Source: Gp13-AA77 sp035946575
GTDB lineage: Bacteria; Acidobacteriota; Terriglobia; UBA7540
DNA: 36,792 nucleotides
Assembly (NCBI GenBank): GCA_035946575.1
Contig: DASYZG010000002.1
Span: 1 to 36,792, forward strand
Direction: 5' to 3'
The notes under the pieces were generated by a model. The model was given only the letters and a program-made list of their open reading frames with translations, ran no database searches and had not been told where the DNA came from. Within the stretch, counting starts at the first letter, position 1. Every line of letters starts with the position of its first letter. Shown one piece after another: positions 24,357 to 36,397 of this stretch. Both the position numbers and the translations under genes were made by a program.

Positions 24357-26825
24357 CTACTCGTGCCGCAGTGCTGCTGTGGGCGCGATTCGAGTAGCGC
24401 TTCTCGCGGGCAGGTAGGCCGCAAGAAGCGCCGCGGCGATCAGCACCAGCGCAACCACGGCGTATGTCGCCGGATCGCTGGAACTGACACCGTAAAGCAG
24501 CCCGGACATCAGGCGCGCGAATCCGAATCCGAAGCCCAGGCCGATGATCGCCCCCAGCACCGCCAGCCGCGTGCCTTGGGTCAGAATCAGTCTGATCACA
24601 TCGCGCGGTTCGGCGCCCAGAGCCATGCGAACGCCAATCTCGCGCGTCCGCTGGCCGACCGAATAGGAAATGACGCCATAGATCCCGAGCACGGCCAGAA
24701 CAAGGGCCAGCCCGGCGAAGACGCCCAGCAACACCATCGACAGCCGCTGCCTGGAGATGGACGAGTCCAGATACTCGTCCATGGTTTTGACGGCCCCGAT
24801 GGGCTGATCGGGGTCAACCGTCGCGACTTGATGGCGGACGGCTGAGACCAGGCTGGTGGGGTTTGATCCCCGCAGGATCAACGTCATATAGGAACTGGCG
24901 AGCACCGGGTAGGGTTGAAGATAGGAGGCATAAACGTCGGCTCCGGGCTCTTCGCTGAGAGCGTCGTAGTGAACGTCTCCCACAACACCGATGATGCTGA
25001 GCCACATGGGCGCGGCCGGCGGATCGAGGAAGTTGATGCGTTTGCCGATCGGGTCTTCGTCCGGGAAGAAGCGCCGCGCCATCGCCTCATTGATGAGGAC
25101 AACGCCGGGACGTTGGTCGCTGTCGGCACCGGTGAAGGTGCGGCCCTTCAGCAACGGAATTTCCGCGGTTTGGAAGAAGTTAGGGCTCACAACGTGAGGC
25201 GAAGCGATGGGGCGCTCGGCAGCCGCCACCGGCGGCCGTCCCTCGATTTCAAAGGTGTAACTTCCCACCGCGCCGCTCCAGGGCGGGGCATCGATGGCCG
25301 CGGCGGATTGCACGCCCGGCAGCGCCGCGACACGGTCGAGGACCTGCTTGAAGAAGAGGCGACGCGCAGCCGGTTGGGGATATCGGGTGGCGCTCAGCTG
25401 AATCCACACCGTCAGCAGGTTTTGGGTGTCAAACCCCGGGTTCACGGCGCGCAACCGGGCGAAGCTCCTCAGCAGAAGTCCGGCGCCGATCAGCAGCATG
25501 AAAGAGACGGCGATTTCGGCAATTACCAGGATGTTGCGGAGTCGCAGGCGTTCGAATCCGCCGGCTGAGCCCCGGCCGCCCTCCTTCAAGGCCTCGCTCA
25601 GCTTTTGAGCGGTGGACTGGAGGGCCGGCGCCAGGCCGAAGACGACACCCGTGAGGATCGCCACCAGCAGAGTGAAGGCGAGCACTCGCGCGTCGACGGA
25701 GGACTCGCCGATGTGAGGAATGGTGGCCGGGCTCAGGCCGATCAACAGCCGATTGGCCCCGTACGCGAAGGCCAGCCCCAAAGCAGCGCCTGCAACCGCC
25801 ATCAGGACGCTTTCCGTGAGGAGTTGACGAATCAGGCGAAGGCGGCTGGCTCCCATGGCGAGCCGGATGGCCACCTCGCGCTGGCGCGTCACCGAGCGCG
25901 CCAGCAGCAGGTTGGCTGCGTTGGCGCAGCCGATCAGCAGGACCATGCCCACGGCCCCCATCAGGATCACCAGCGAGGGCCGCACGTTGCCGGTAAACTG
26001 CGTTTGCAGGGAAACAATCCTCACGCCCCAGCTCTTGTTGGTCTCGGGATACTCCTGCTCCAGGCGCGCATTGATCGTGTCGAGGTCGGACTGGCTTGCG
26101 GGCAAAGAGATGTCCGGGCGCAACTTTCCCAGGACTTCCAAAATCATCGCGCCCCGATTCGCGGTGTCAATGCCCGCGAGTTTCGACGACTTCAGGTTCA
26201 GGGGAACCCAGACTTCCGGCGACGCCGGATAATAGCCGCCCTGCAGGTTGAAAACAGGAGGGTAGTCGAATCCTCGCGGCATGACGCCCACCACGACGTA
26301 CGGAGCGGCGTCGAGTACCACAGATTTGCCGATGACATGCGGATCGGAACCAAGCCGGCGCTGCCAAAAGCTGTAGCTCAACAACGCGACATGATCGTGG
26401 CCGGGATTCTCGTCGCTGTCAGAGAAGACGCGGCCCATGTAGGCTCTCACGTCCAGCAGTGCGAACAGACTCGGGCTGATGCTATCGCCGTTCAGTTGTG
26501 TGGCCTCGCCCCGCCCGGTGAGAACAAACTGCTGGGGCATGAAGGCGGCCATGCGCTCGAAGACGTGGTTCTGGTTCCTGAAATCGAGGAAATCGGGCGG
26601 GGACATGTAATAGATGGGATAACCCTGCGCGGGATTACTCTTCCAAACCACGGCGAGGCGCTCGGAATCGGGAAAGGGCGGCCGCCGCAGCAGGACCGCG
26701 TTGACGACGCTGAAAATCGCGGTGGTGGCGCCGATGGCCAGCGCCAGGGTGAGTATCACGAGGCCCGAAAATCGCACGTCCTTACGAACCAGACGCGTCC
26801 CGAAGCGTAAGTCTTCCCAGAGCAT
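24357..26825 (-). CDS. ADOP-type duplicated FtsX/MacB permease
   Basis: This 822-residue protein is an ABC-transporter permease lacking its own ATPase. A first membrane segment near residue 25 (LVILTLALAIGATTAIFSVV) is followed by a MacB-like periplasmic domain, then two FtsX domains: the first has GCANAANLLLARSVTRQREVAIR, and the last has REIGVRMALGAEPRDVIRLI with four terminal helices in total for each half. Acidobacterial duplicated orphan permeases have this layout. No ATP-binding gene is adjacent. Start ATG 26825 has a weak ribosome-binding site, and an in-frame stop 30 bases upstream (TAG) limits any extension. Confidence 0.85.
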   Translation of the reverse strand: MLWEDLRFGTRLVRKDVRFSGLVILTLALAIGATTAIFSVVNAVLLRRPPFPDSERLAVVWKSNPAQGYPIYYMSPPDFLDFRNQNHVFERMAAFMPQQFVLTGRGEATQLNGDSISPSLFALLDVRAYMGRVFSDSDENPGHDHVALLSYSFWQRRLGSDPHVIGKSVVLDAAPYVVVGVMPRGFDYPPVFNLQGGYYPASPEVWVPLNLKSSKLAGIDTANRGAMILEVLGKLRPDISLPASQSDLDTINARLEQEYPETNKSWGVRIVSLQTQFTGNVRPSLVILMGAVGMVLLIGCANAANLLLARSVTRQREVAIRLAMGASRLRLIRQLLTESVLMAVAGAALGLAFAYGANRLLIGLSPATIPHIGESSVDARVLAFTLLVAILTGVVFGLAPALQSTAQKLSEALKEGGRGSAGGFERLRLRNILVIAEIAVSFMLLIGAGLLLRSFARLRAVNPGFDTQNLLTVWIQLSATRYPQPAARRLFFKQVLDRVAALPGVQSAAAIDAPPWSGAVGSYTFEIEGRPPVAAAERPIASPHVVSPNFFQTAEIPLLKGRTFTGADSDQRPGVVLINEAMARRFFPDEDPIGKRINFLDPPAAPMWLSIIGVVGDVHYDALSEEPGADVYASYLQPYPVLASSYMTLILRGSNPTSLVSAVRHQVATVDPDQPIGAVKTMDEYLDSSISRQRLSMVLLGVFAGLALVLAVLGIYGVISYSVGQRTREIGVRMALGAEPRDVIRLILTQGTRLAVLGAIIGLGFGFGFARLMSGLLYGVSSSDPATYAVVALVLIAAALLAAYLPARSATRIAPTAALRHE

Positions 26826-26898
26826 CTCGTTGAGCTCGCGGAGATAGGTCAGCCGCTACCCGACGGCTAACAACACTTATGCGACGATCTCCGACTCC

Positions 26899-26925
26899 GC
26901 GGCTGATGATCTTATCGTCAGCCGC
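26899..26925. promoter_or_regulatory. Hairpin upstream of ADOP gene
   Basis: GCGGCTGA (26899-26906) and TCAGCCGC (26918-26925) are perfect inverted arms with an 11-base centre. It lies 74 bases upstream of the ADOP start in the divergent gap with efp. Operator or RNA hairpin are both possible. Confidence 0.35.
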
Positions 26926-27119
26926 AAAAGTATGCAAGATATTACAGGGCCGGTAAGTCCTGTTCTTTTATTCCGAAGGCCGCGCAAGCTCCGTGCGCGG
27001 TTGACGATCTCCTTAACAGCCCGTAAAATAGAACTTCGGCTTCGTGCAGGGCAGGGCTGCAGAAGGTCCTCCTTCCTGGTTCGACGCCTCATCCCACATT
27101 CAAGTTTGAGGACACTCCC

Positions 27120-27680
27120 ATGCAGGCAAACGATCTTCGCCCCGGAATGGTGATCAAGCACAACGGGGAACTTTACTCGATCTACAAGGCGGAGCACCGC
27201 ACGCCCGGCAATCTGCGGGCTTTCGTGCAGGCCAAGATGCGGCAACTGCGCACCGGCTCGATTTCGGATTATCGCTTCCGCTCCACCGACGACGTGGAGC
27301 GCGCGGTAATCGACGAAACCGACATGCAGTACCTGTACTCGGACGGCGATTCGTACTACTTCATGAATACCGCCAACTACGAGCAGATCCACCTGCACAA
27401 AGACGTGATCGGCGGCCGCGCGCCTTACCTGGTGCCCGATGTCGTGCTCAAGGTGGAGTACTACGAGGGGCAACCCATCGACATCGCCCTGCCGCCGACG
27501 GTCGATCTGAAGATCGTGGACACCGAGCCCGGCATCAAGGGCGGGTCCGCGACCAACGTCCAGAAGCCGGCGACGCTCGAGACCGGCCTGGTGGTGAACG
27601 TTCCCCCCTTCATCAACGCCGGCGAAACCATCCGCGTGGACACCGAAAGCGGCACTTACCTGGAGAGGGTTAACAGGTAA
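27120..27680 (+). CDS. efp: Elongation factor P
   Basis: This 186-residue translation factor helps ribosomes stalled at proline runs. All three beta domains are present: an N-terminal KOW-like domain, a middle OB domain (YLYSDGDSYYFMNTANYEQI), and a C-terminal OB domain with GLVVNVPPFINAGETIRVDT. ATG 27120 follows GAGG. At the loop tip, where most bacterial EF-P carry Lys or Arg that receives a modification, this protein has Asn31 in TPGNLRAF. The known EpmA/EpmB, EarP or YmfI routes would not have their usual target residue, and none of those genes is in the window. The stop is only 2 bases from the convergent gene. Confidence 0.92.
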   Translation: MQANDLRPGMVIKHNGELYSIYKAEHRTPGNLRAFVQAKMRQLRTGSISDYRFRSTDDVERAVIDETDMQYLYSDGDSYYFMNTANYEQIHLHKDVIGGRAPYLVPDVVLKVEYYEGQPIDIALPPTVDLKIVDTEPGIKGGSATNVQKPATLETGLVVNVPPFINAGETIRVDTESGTYLERVNR

Positions 27681-27682
27681 CA

Positions 27683-28525
27683 TCAGCGGTCGTATTCCCG
27701 GTCCAGGCCGCCGGGCGCCAGGTGATACGCCGCCTGGTGCCGGGTCACCTGCTGGTTGGTGGCAATCGCCTGCGTGAGCTCGTCTTCCTTCAGGTAGCTC
27801 ATCACGAACCGTCCCCCGGCCGGGGAGAAGGCAAACTTTCCGTCGTAAACATCCTGAATCTTCCACAGCGACTTGAGCGCCTTGCCGTCGAAAGCATAGA
27901 GCTCGGCGCTCAAACGGGGACTGCTTTTTCCAAGCCTCGTTCCATAGGCTAGAAACCAGAATTGCCCGGCGGCGGAGGGGGGCGGATCGAAGACGTGAAA
28001 CCGGATGTCCACATCGGGAATGAAGTGCGTCAGCGCCACCTGTTCGACGGCCGTGCCGTGAATCTCGTAGAGCGCGATCACGTTGGCGCGGTCGAAGTCG
28101 CTCCACCCGAGCGTGTATCCGGCGGCCAGAAGCCGGCCGTCGCCAAAGGGCTGCCCGAAAGAGTTGACGTTGGCGTAGAGCGGGTAGTGCAAATCCGCGA
28201 ACAGCCCTTCGATCTCCCGCCGGACCTCGACCGCATAGGGCTCGTCGCCCGGTGGCGGCTGGCTCTCCGGCGGGTGAGACGTGAACCATTGGTTCAGGTG
28301 ATCGAGAACCAGTTTCTCAACCTGGCTGGTGAGCGGTTGGGACTCGTCGAGGGGCACGCCCCAGAGTTGTTGCGCGATCGCGGCGATGCGGTTGGGGAGG
28401 TCCGGAGGCCCCTTCTTCTTCTTCTTGGCGAAGGCAGCGGGCGCCGGAGCCAGAAGTGCCGCGGCCGTGAGGATCACGAGGCACAGCCGTGAGGTTCTTC
28501 GCAGGATTCGACCCGTTTCGATCAT
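27683..28525 (-). CDS. Secreted protein of unknown function
   Basis: This 280-residue protein has a signal peptide (about 1-33, RRTSRLCLVILTAAALLAP, cleavage near AFA-K) followed by a basic KKKKKG and a proline-rich stretch. The rest has alternating beta and helix patterns (ALYEIHGTAVEQVALTHFIPD, GQFWFLAYGTRLG), without a domain I recognise. ATG 28525. The Hsp70-like gene ends 52 bases upstream on the same strand, with a hairpin between, so they may form an operon and act together. Convergent with efp at a 2-base gap. Confidence 0.72.
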   Translation of the reverse strand: MIETGRILRRTSRLCLVILTAAALLAPAPAAFAKKKKKGPPDLPNRIAAIAQQLWGVPLDESQPLTSQVEKLVLDHLNQWFTSHPPESQPPPGDEPYAVEVRREIEGLFADLHYPLYANVNSFGQPFGDGRLLAAGYTLGWSDFDRANVIALYEIHGTAVEQVALTHFIPDVDIRFHVFDPPPSAAGQFWFLAYGTRLGKSSPRLSAELYAFDGKALKSLWKIQDVYDGKFAFSPAGGRFVMSYLKEDELTQAIATNQQVTRHQAAYHLAPGGLDREYDR

Positions 28526-28555
28526 GGTGATGCGGAGCGCCCGGGGGCGTTGTCC

Positions 28556-28579
28556 AGGGCCGACCCAAGGGTCGGCCCT
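28556..28579. repeat. Perfect GC hairpin between Hsp70-like and secreted-protein genes
   Basis: AGGGCCGACCC (28556-28566) pairs with GGGTCGGCCCT (28569-28579) with a 2-base centre AA. It overlaps the Hsp70-like gene's stop codon. It has no T-run and may be a REP-like element that attenuates or stabilises the upstream part of the transcript. Confidence 0.5.
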
Positions 28580-30212
28580 ACTTCTTCCGCCGCAGTTTTG
28601 CGGTTCTGCGTTTGCCCGGAACGATGGGCGGCTCCTCGGCCGACCAGCGTCCCAGGCGGTAGCTTCGATCGTATCCGCCGGTCAGGCTGCTGATGGTCAC
28701 CGCCACGCCGCCACCGGCATCGCAACTGTAGCGCTCTTCGGCCTCGACCATCGTGCCGCCGCCCATCCGTGAGACTTCGACCGGCTTCAGTTCCTTCTGA
28801 TCCCGCAACGAAACGTCAAACGGAAATCGGATGTCATCCCAGACGGTGATGTCGCCCGCGGGACGCCCCTCATCGGTAAGGTGGCTGCACTCGAGATACC
28901 GGTAATGGCCCACATTGTGGACGGCCGCATAGCGCCGGCTACGTTCGAGCGGCGGGTCGCCCGGCACGGGCAGGGAAGTGCCCTTGACGAACAGCGGGTC
29001 GAAGATCACGGAGCGTCCGCCTTCGGCTTCGCGCCAGACGCCGAAGTAGCGGGTGAATTTCTCACTGAGACGGTAGCCGGCCTGGGCGTCAGCCTGAATG
29101 GCGAGCCCGATGGCGGTCGCCGAGCGTGTATAGGCCGACCGCTTCACACGTCCGCCGAACCCCTCGCGCAGAAGGCGGGAAACCAGCGGCAATTCGCTGG
29201 CGCCGCCGGTCACATAAAGCGCCTCGAGGCGCGCCTCACCGCCGCTGGGCGTGTCCCCGTTCGCTCCATTCACCTCACCCTTGGCCGCATCCAGCAGGTC
29301 CTCCACCGCGTGCAGCGTTTCCTGGATGAGCGGACGGCAGCGCTCATAAAAAGCTTCGGTGGTGAGCGAGACCTCCGGCCATCCTTCGCGCGCCGCACCC
29401 AGGTCCACCGCGAGACGCTTCGTGTTGGGGTGCAAAGCCTCTTTCTTCTGCCGGCACTCTTCGTGCAGCCGGAACATCTCCGCCTGGGTGAGACCGTTGC
29501 GCTCGTCGGCACCGAGGCCCGCCGCGTCCAGTGCGAGGTCCGCCATGATCTCGTCAAAGTCGTCGCCGCCGAGGGTTCCGATGCCTTCCGAGGCGATCAC
29601 GTAGTGGACGGTATCTCCCAGTTCGACGAGCGACGCGTCAAAGGTGCCGCCGCCCAGATCGTACACCAGGATTCGCGAGCTCGAGGAGTTGCCGCGCGCT
29701 TTGCGATTGCGATGCCCGTACTCGATGCTGGCGGCCGAAGGCTCATTGAGCAGGCCGAGCACCTGGAAGCCGGCCTGGCGAAAGGCCTCGACGGTCAGAA
29801 ACCTCTGGTTACTGTGCGCGTGCGCCGGGACGCCGAGCATCACTTCGAGCGGCTCCGATTTCGCGCTTGCCGGCAGGTTCGACCCGCCGAGGAGGTGCTC
29901 GCGCAGCGAACCGACCAGTTCGGTCAGCAACTGCTGCATGGGAATGCTCTGCCCGCCGATCTCGATGCGCGTTTCCGGCCCCGCCTCCTCCAGCAGGCGC
30001 TTGACGCTGCGCAGGATGGTCCAGCCGGGCTCCTGCTGGGCCTGCCAGGCCTTCCAGCCGTACAGGCGCTCGTCACCCCGGACGGCGATCAGCGGCGGGA
30101 ACCAGTCGCTCGAGGATCCGTCGGGGGCGTCAAACACCACCACCGGGTAATTTCCCCGGTCTACATAGGCGGTTACCACACGAGTTGTTCCGAGGTCGAT
30201 CCCAAGTCTCAT
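28578..30212 (-). CDS. Hsp70-family ATPase, non-canonical
   Basis: This 544-residue protein belongs to the actin/Hsp70 ATPase fold: phosphate-1 loop GIDLGTTRVV (4-13), phosphate-2 YDLGGGTFDAS, LNEPSAASIEYG linker, and adenosine motif YVTGGASELP. The nucleotide-binding domain fills about 1-400. The remaining 140 residues are shorter than the DnaK peptide-binding domain and do not show a lid with the usual ending; the C-terminus is basic (GKRRTAKLRRKK). Thus it is an Hsp70-like protein, not DnaK, with an unknown client. No dnaJ or grpE is adjacent. It is followed by a secreted protein of unknown function in the same direction. Confidence 0.85.
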   Translation of the reverse strand: MRLGIDLGTTRVVTAYVDRGNYPVVVFDAPDGSSSDWFPPLIAVRGDERLYGWKAWQAQQEPGWTILRSVKRLLEEAGPETRIEIGGQSIPMQQLLTELVGSLREHLLGGSNLPASAKSEPLEVMLGVPAHAHSNQRFLTVEAFRQAGFQVLGLLNEPSAASIEYGHRNRKARGNSSSSRILVYDLGGGTFDASLVELGDTVHYVIASEGIGTLGGDDFDEIMADLALDAAGLGADERNGLTQAEMFRLHEECRQKKEALHPNTKRLAVDLGAAREGWPEVSLTTEAFYERCRPLIQETLHAVEDLLDAAKGEVNGANGDTPSGGEARLEALYVTGGASELPLVSRLLREGFGGRVKRSAYTRSATAIGLAIQADAQAGYRLSEKFTRYFGVWREAEGGRSVIFDPLFVKGTSLPVPGDPPLERSRRYAAVHNVGHYRYLECSHLTDEGRPAGDITVWDDIRFPFDVSLRDQKELKPVEVSRMGGGTMVEAEERYSCDAGGGVAVTISSLTGGYDRSYRLGRWSAEEPPIVPGKRRTAKLRRKK

Positions 30213-30254
30213 AGGTGAAGGAGCCTTCTAACGGTCGATTATAACACCTCCGAA

Positions 30255-30302
30255 GTTGACAGTCGGCGGTCCGAAAAGTTGTCCGAAAAGTTGACTGTCG
30301 AC
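30255..30302. promoter_or_regulatory. Direct repeats within an inverted repeat upstream of Hsp70-like gene
   Basis: GTTGACAGTC (30255-30264) faces GACTGTCGAC (30293-30302), 9 of 10 positions complementary. Between them are two exact tandem copies of GTCCGAAAAGTT (30269-30280 and 30281-30292). It is 43 bases from the Hsp70-like start. It may be a regulator site or a dispersed repeat. Confidence 0.45.
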
Positions 30303-30375
30303 CGTGGACTCCTCATGGAGCCGGCATTCGCCTGCAGCCGCTGTGCGAAGATTTGTGCCTGGTCTCGCGCCCTCG

Positions 30376-31026
30376 TCAACGGGCGGCTGACGACGCGCGC
30401 TTGTGAGCCCGGGTGCGCGCAATTCTGAGCTTGATTGCAACCAAGGCCAATCCGGCTGAAATCAGCACCCACGTTGACGGTTCCGGCGTCGGCGCTGTTC
30501 CGGGATTCTTTTTCTTGCATTTGCTGTTCGGGCGTTGTTTACAAGAGGGAATCAGTACCGGCAACATCGGTATGGGTCCGGTCAATATGGGAGCGCCAGG
30601 ATTGTTCGGCGTTGGAGTAAGGAGAGGCGGGACAAGCGGAGGCGGATTCAGGCCTATGGCCGGAGGTTCGTAAGCAGGGTCGGGAAGCGGGTTGTTGAGA
30701 ATGGGAACGAGAAACTTGAATACCGGGGGCAGCTTCCGGGCACCGGGCGGCAACCCGGTGCGAACGTGATTCCCGCAGCGCGCGCGCCGGCCGTCATGAG
30801 TCAGTCCTTCACCCTTACGAATCGTGGTATGGACCCAGTAAATCTCACCCGCGAATCTCATGTCGACCCAGGCAGGAAAGTCATGCGACGCGTAGTAATC
30901 AGCTTTAACACCGCCGGGAGTTAGGCTATAAGGATATTTGACAAGTAACAGGAACAATAGCATTGCCGTTCCCATTTTTGATAACCCCCAAGTGCCCACC
31001 CCTAGGCGCAGTTTGGCCGGCCGCAC
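30376..31026 (-). CDS. PEP-CTERM sorting-domain protein
   Basis: This 216-residue exported protein ends with a PEP-CTERM signal: TPEPSTWVLISAGLALVAI followed by a basic RIARTRAHKR, the tripartite mark for exosortase/EpsH-type processing. The N-terminus has a signal peptide. With GTG 31026 the n-region is basic (MRPAKLRLG) but lacks a ribosome-binding site; ATG 30975 is preceded by GGGGG but would give a non-basic n-region. The start is therefore uncertain. The middle has a proline-rich run (PPAIGLNPPPLVPPLLTPTP) as in wall or matrix proteins. No exosortase gene is in the window. Confidence 0.75.
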   Translation of the reverse strand: MRPAKLRLGVGTWGLSKMGTAMLLFLLLVKYPYSLTPGGVKADYYASHDFPAWVDMRFAGEIYWVHTTIRKGEGLTHDGRRARCGNHVRTGLPPGARKLPPVFKFLVPILNNPLPDPAYEPPAIGLNPPPLVPPLLTPTPNNPGAPILTGPIPMLPVLIPSCKQRPNSKCKKKNPGTAPTPEPSTWVLISAGLALVAIKLRIARTRAHKRASSAAR

Positions 31027-31436
31027 TATTACATGCTGTTTCAGTTGTTAACTATCGATTCGAGGGTCGCGAGGGCGCGGGCCAAGGCGATGCATCGCCT
31101 GACACCGGCGGACGGCATCCGGCACGCCCCATCCCTATCAGGAACGCAGGGCCGTCGTTCCGACGCGCGCGCCGGTCACCATCGCATTGAACATGTGTGT
31201 GAGTGCTGAGAACTCCCCCCAGTGATCGCTAAATCGGCTCCCCCAAGATACCACAAAGAATGGCCGCCGCAAGACCCAGAACGTCGTAATAACTCTTCAG
31301 TCCCAACCGGGACGAATGGCGCGAAAAGCCCCGTCACTTAAGATCAAAAGCGGATTCTTCGCTGCGCTCAGAATGACAGAGTCAAAGAATCTTTCAACAT
31401 CCGGAGTGTTTTTCACCTCCACTATCCTGCCAGCCG
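31027..31436. other. 410-base gene-free region
   Basis: It lies between the PEP-CTERM protein and the end of the DHOD-like gene. A recognisable dispersed repeat occupies 31351-31380; I see nothing else beyond low-complexity, GC-rich sequence. Confidence 0.5.
31351..31380 (-). repeat. Widespread dispersed repeat (TCATTCTGAGCGCAGCGAAG)
   Basis: The minus strand reads TCATTCTGAGCGCAGCGAAG within the repeat, which translates to the well-known spurious peptide VILSAAKNP. This sequence family is found between genes in many bacteria. Any reading frame with this peptide should not be called a gene. Confidence 0.7.
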
Positions 31437-32456
31437 CTATCCCATCCCCACGCCCGGCATTCGCCAGGCATAGTCGCTCAGAACCCGCATGTAGTTGGCG
31501 CGTTCGAATGCCGACGGATTCGCCACCGAACTCATCGACATACTGCCCTGCATCTGCCGGATGGACTCGTACTCGTGCTCTTCCATCCATCGCGTGACAT
31601 CGGCGAGCACGCGTTCGATGTGCTCGATGCCCTTGCTGAGAAGCGCCGAAGTCATCATTGCTACACGAGCGCCAGCCATCATAGATTTGAGAACATCTTC
31701 AGCGTTATGTACGCCACCCGTAATAGCAAGATCAGAGTCGACATTGTCATAGAGAATGGCCGTCCAATGCAAGCGCAAAAGAAGCTCGTAGGAACTGCTC
31801 AGCGTCAGCCGGGGCACCACCTCGAGCTTGTCCAGGTCGAAATCCGGTTGATAGAACCGGTTGAAGAGCACCAGGGCCTTGGCGCCGGCGTGCTCCAAGC
31901 GACCAGCCATGTTGGCCATCGCGGTGAAGAACGGGCTGAGCTTGACGGCGACGGGAATTTTGACGCTGGAACTCACCTCGCGCACCAGCTCACAGTAGGT
32001 GCGCTCGACCTCAATCGAGGTCATGTCGGGATTGGCGGCGACGAAGTAGATATTCAACTCCAGGGCGTCGGCGCCGGCCTGCTCCATCTTGCGCGCGTAC
32101 TTCGTCCAGCCGCCCGCCGAGGCTCCGTTCAAGCTGGCAATGATGGGGATCTGGACGGTGCGCTTCACGCGGTAGAGGTGCTCGAGATATCCGTCGGGCC
32201 CGCGATTGTACCAGTTCAGCTCGGGCAGATAAGTCAACGACTCCGGAAAGCTCTCGGTGCCGGCGCCGAGAAAGCGATCGAGTTCATGGCTCTCCAGGTT
32301 GATCTGCTCCTCGAAAAGCGAGTGGAAGACAACTGCCGCGGCGCCGGCGTCTTCCATCTTGCGCAGGTTGCCGAGATCCTCCGACAAAGGCGAGGCGGAC
32401 GCGACCACCGGATTCCTGAGTTCCAGGCCCAGATAGGTGGTGGTGAGATCAGCCAT
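31437..32456 (-). CDS. Dihydroorotate-dehydrogenase-like flavoprotein
   Basis: This 339-residue TIM-barrel protein resembles class 1 dihydroorotate dehydrogenase: MADLTTTYLGLELRNPVVASASP start, IASLNGASAGGWTKYARKME, ADALELNIYF, PVAVKLSPFF, and a late flavin-phosphate GGVHNAEDVLKSMMAGA. It is often annotated DHOD-like because a true pyrimidine role is uncertain. ATG 32456 has a strong AGGAGG. It follows the pyruvate:ferredoxin oxidoreductase on the same strand, separated by the hairpin array; this pairing is, as I recall, common, and suggests a redox role with ferredoxin. Confidence 0.82.
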   Translation of the reverse strand: MADLTTTYLGLELRNPVVASASPLSEDLGNLRKMEDAGAAAVVFHSLFEEQINLESHELDRFLGAGTESFPESLTYLPELNWYNRGPDGYLEHLYRVKRTVQIPIIASLNGASAGGWTKYARKMEQAGADALELNIYFVAANPDMTSIEVERTYCELVREVSSSVKIPVAVKLSPFFTAMANMAGRLEHAGAKALVLFNRFYQPDFDLDKLEVVPRLTLSSSYELLLRLHWTAILYDNVDSDLAITGGVHNAEDVLKSMMAGARVAMMTSALLSKGIEHIERVLADVTRWMEEHEYESIRQMQGSMSMSSVANPSAFERANYMRVLSDYAWRMPGVGMG

Positions 32457-32489
32457 GGTGTTCCTCCTTCGGTATCGAGCCCTCTCAAG

Positions 32490-32733
32490 GTAGCGGCGGC
32501 TTTAGGCCGCCACTCGCTCAAAGTAGCGGCGGTTTTACGCCGCCACTCGCCCAGGGTAGCGGCGGCTTTACGCCGCCACTCGCTCAAGGTAGCGGCGGCT
32601 TTACGCCGCCACTCGCTCAAGGTAGCGGCGGCTTTACGCCGCCACTCGCTCAAAGTAGCGGCGGCTTTAGGCCGCCACTCGCTCAAGGTAGCGGCGGTTT
32701 TACGCCGCCACTCGCTGGCGGGATGAACCCGCC
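32490..32733. repeat. Seven-unit 33-bp tandem hairpin array plus half unit
   Basis: Units start at 32490, 32523, 32556, 32589, 32622, 32655 and 32688, exactly 33 bases apart. Each begins GTAGCGGCGG, then (C/T)TTTA(C/G), then GCCGCCACTCGC, so each folds as GGCGG / CCGCC around a short variable loop. Units 3 and 4 are identical; units 1-2 resemble 6-7. A further hairpin GGCGGG-ATGAA-CCCGCC (32717-32733) abuts the stop of the oxidoreductase gene. Because 33 is a multiple of three, it is open in several frames, but I regard those frames as non-coding. It spans almost the whole gap before the DHOD-like gene. Confidence 0.85.
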
Positions 32734-32734
32734 G

Positions 32735-36397
<3,663 letters not shown>

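Noticed and set aside
22775..24397. 540-codon frame on the + strand
   Set aside because: Antisense to the TPR protein; Arg/Gly/Val-rich with no motif.
25605..26810. 401-codon frame on the + strand
   Set aside because: Antisense to the ADOP permease, which has clear FtsX domains.
28881..30218. 445-codon frame on the + strand
   Set aside because: Antisense to the Hsp70-like ATPase with intact motifs.
31575..32726. Frame with 11-residue repeats across the hairpin array
   Set aside because: The repeats arise because the DNA unit is 33 bases, a multiple of three; stem conservation explains the pattern better than coding.
32490..32733. CRISPR array
   Set aside because: The units are directly adjacent with no unique spacers, and there are no cas genes.
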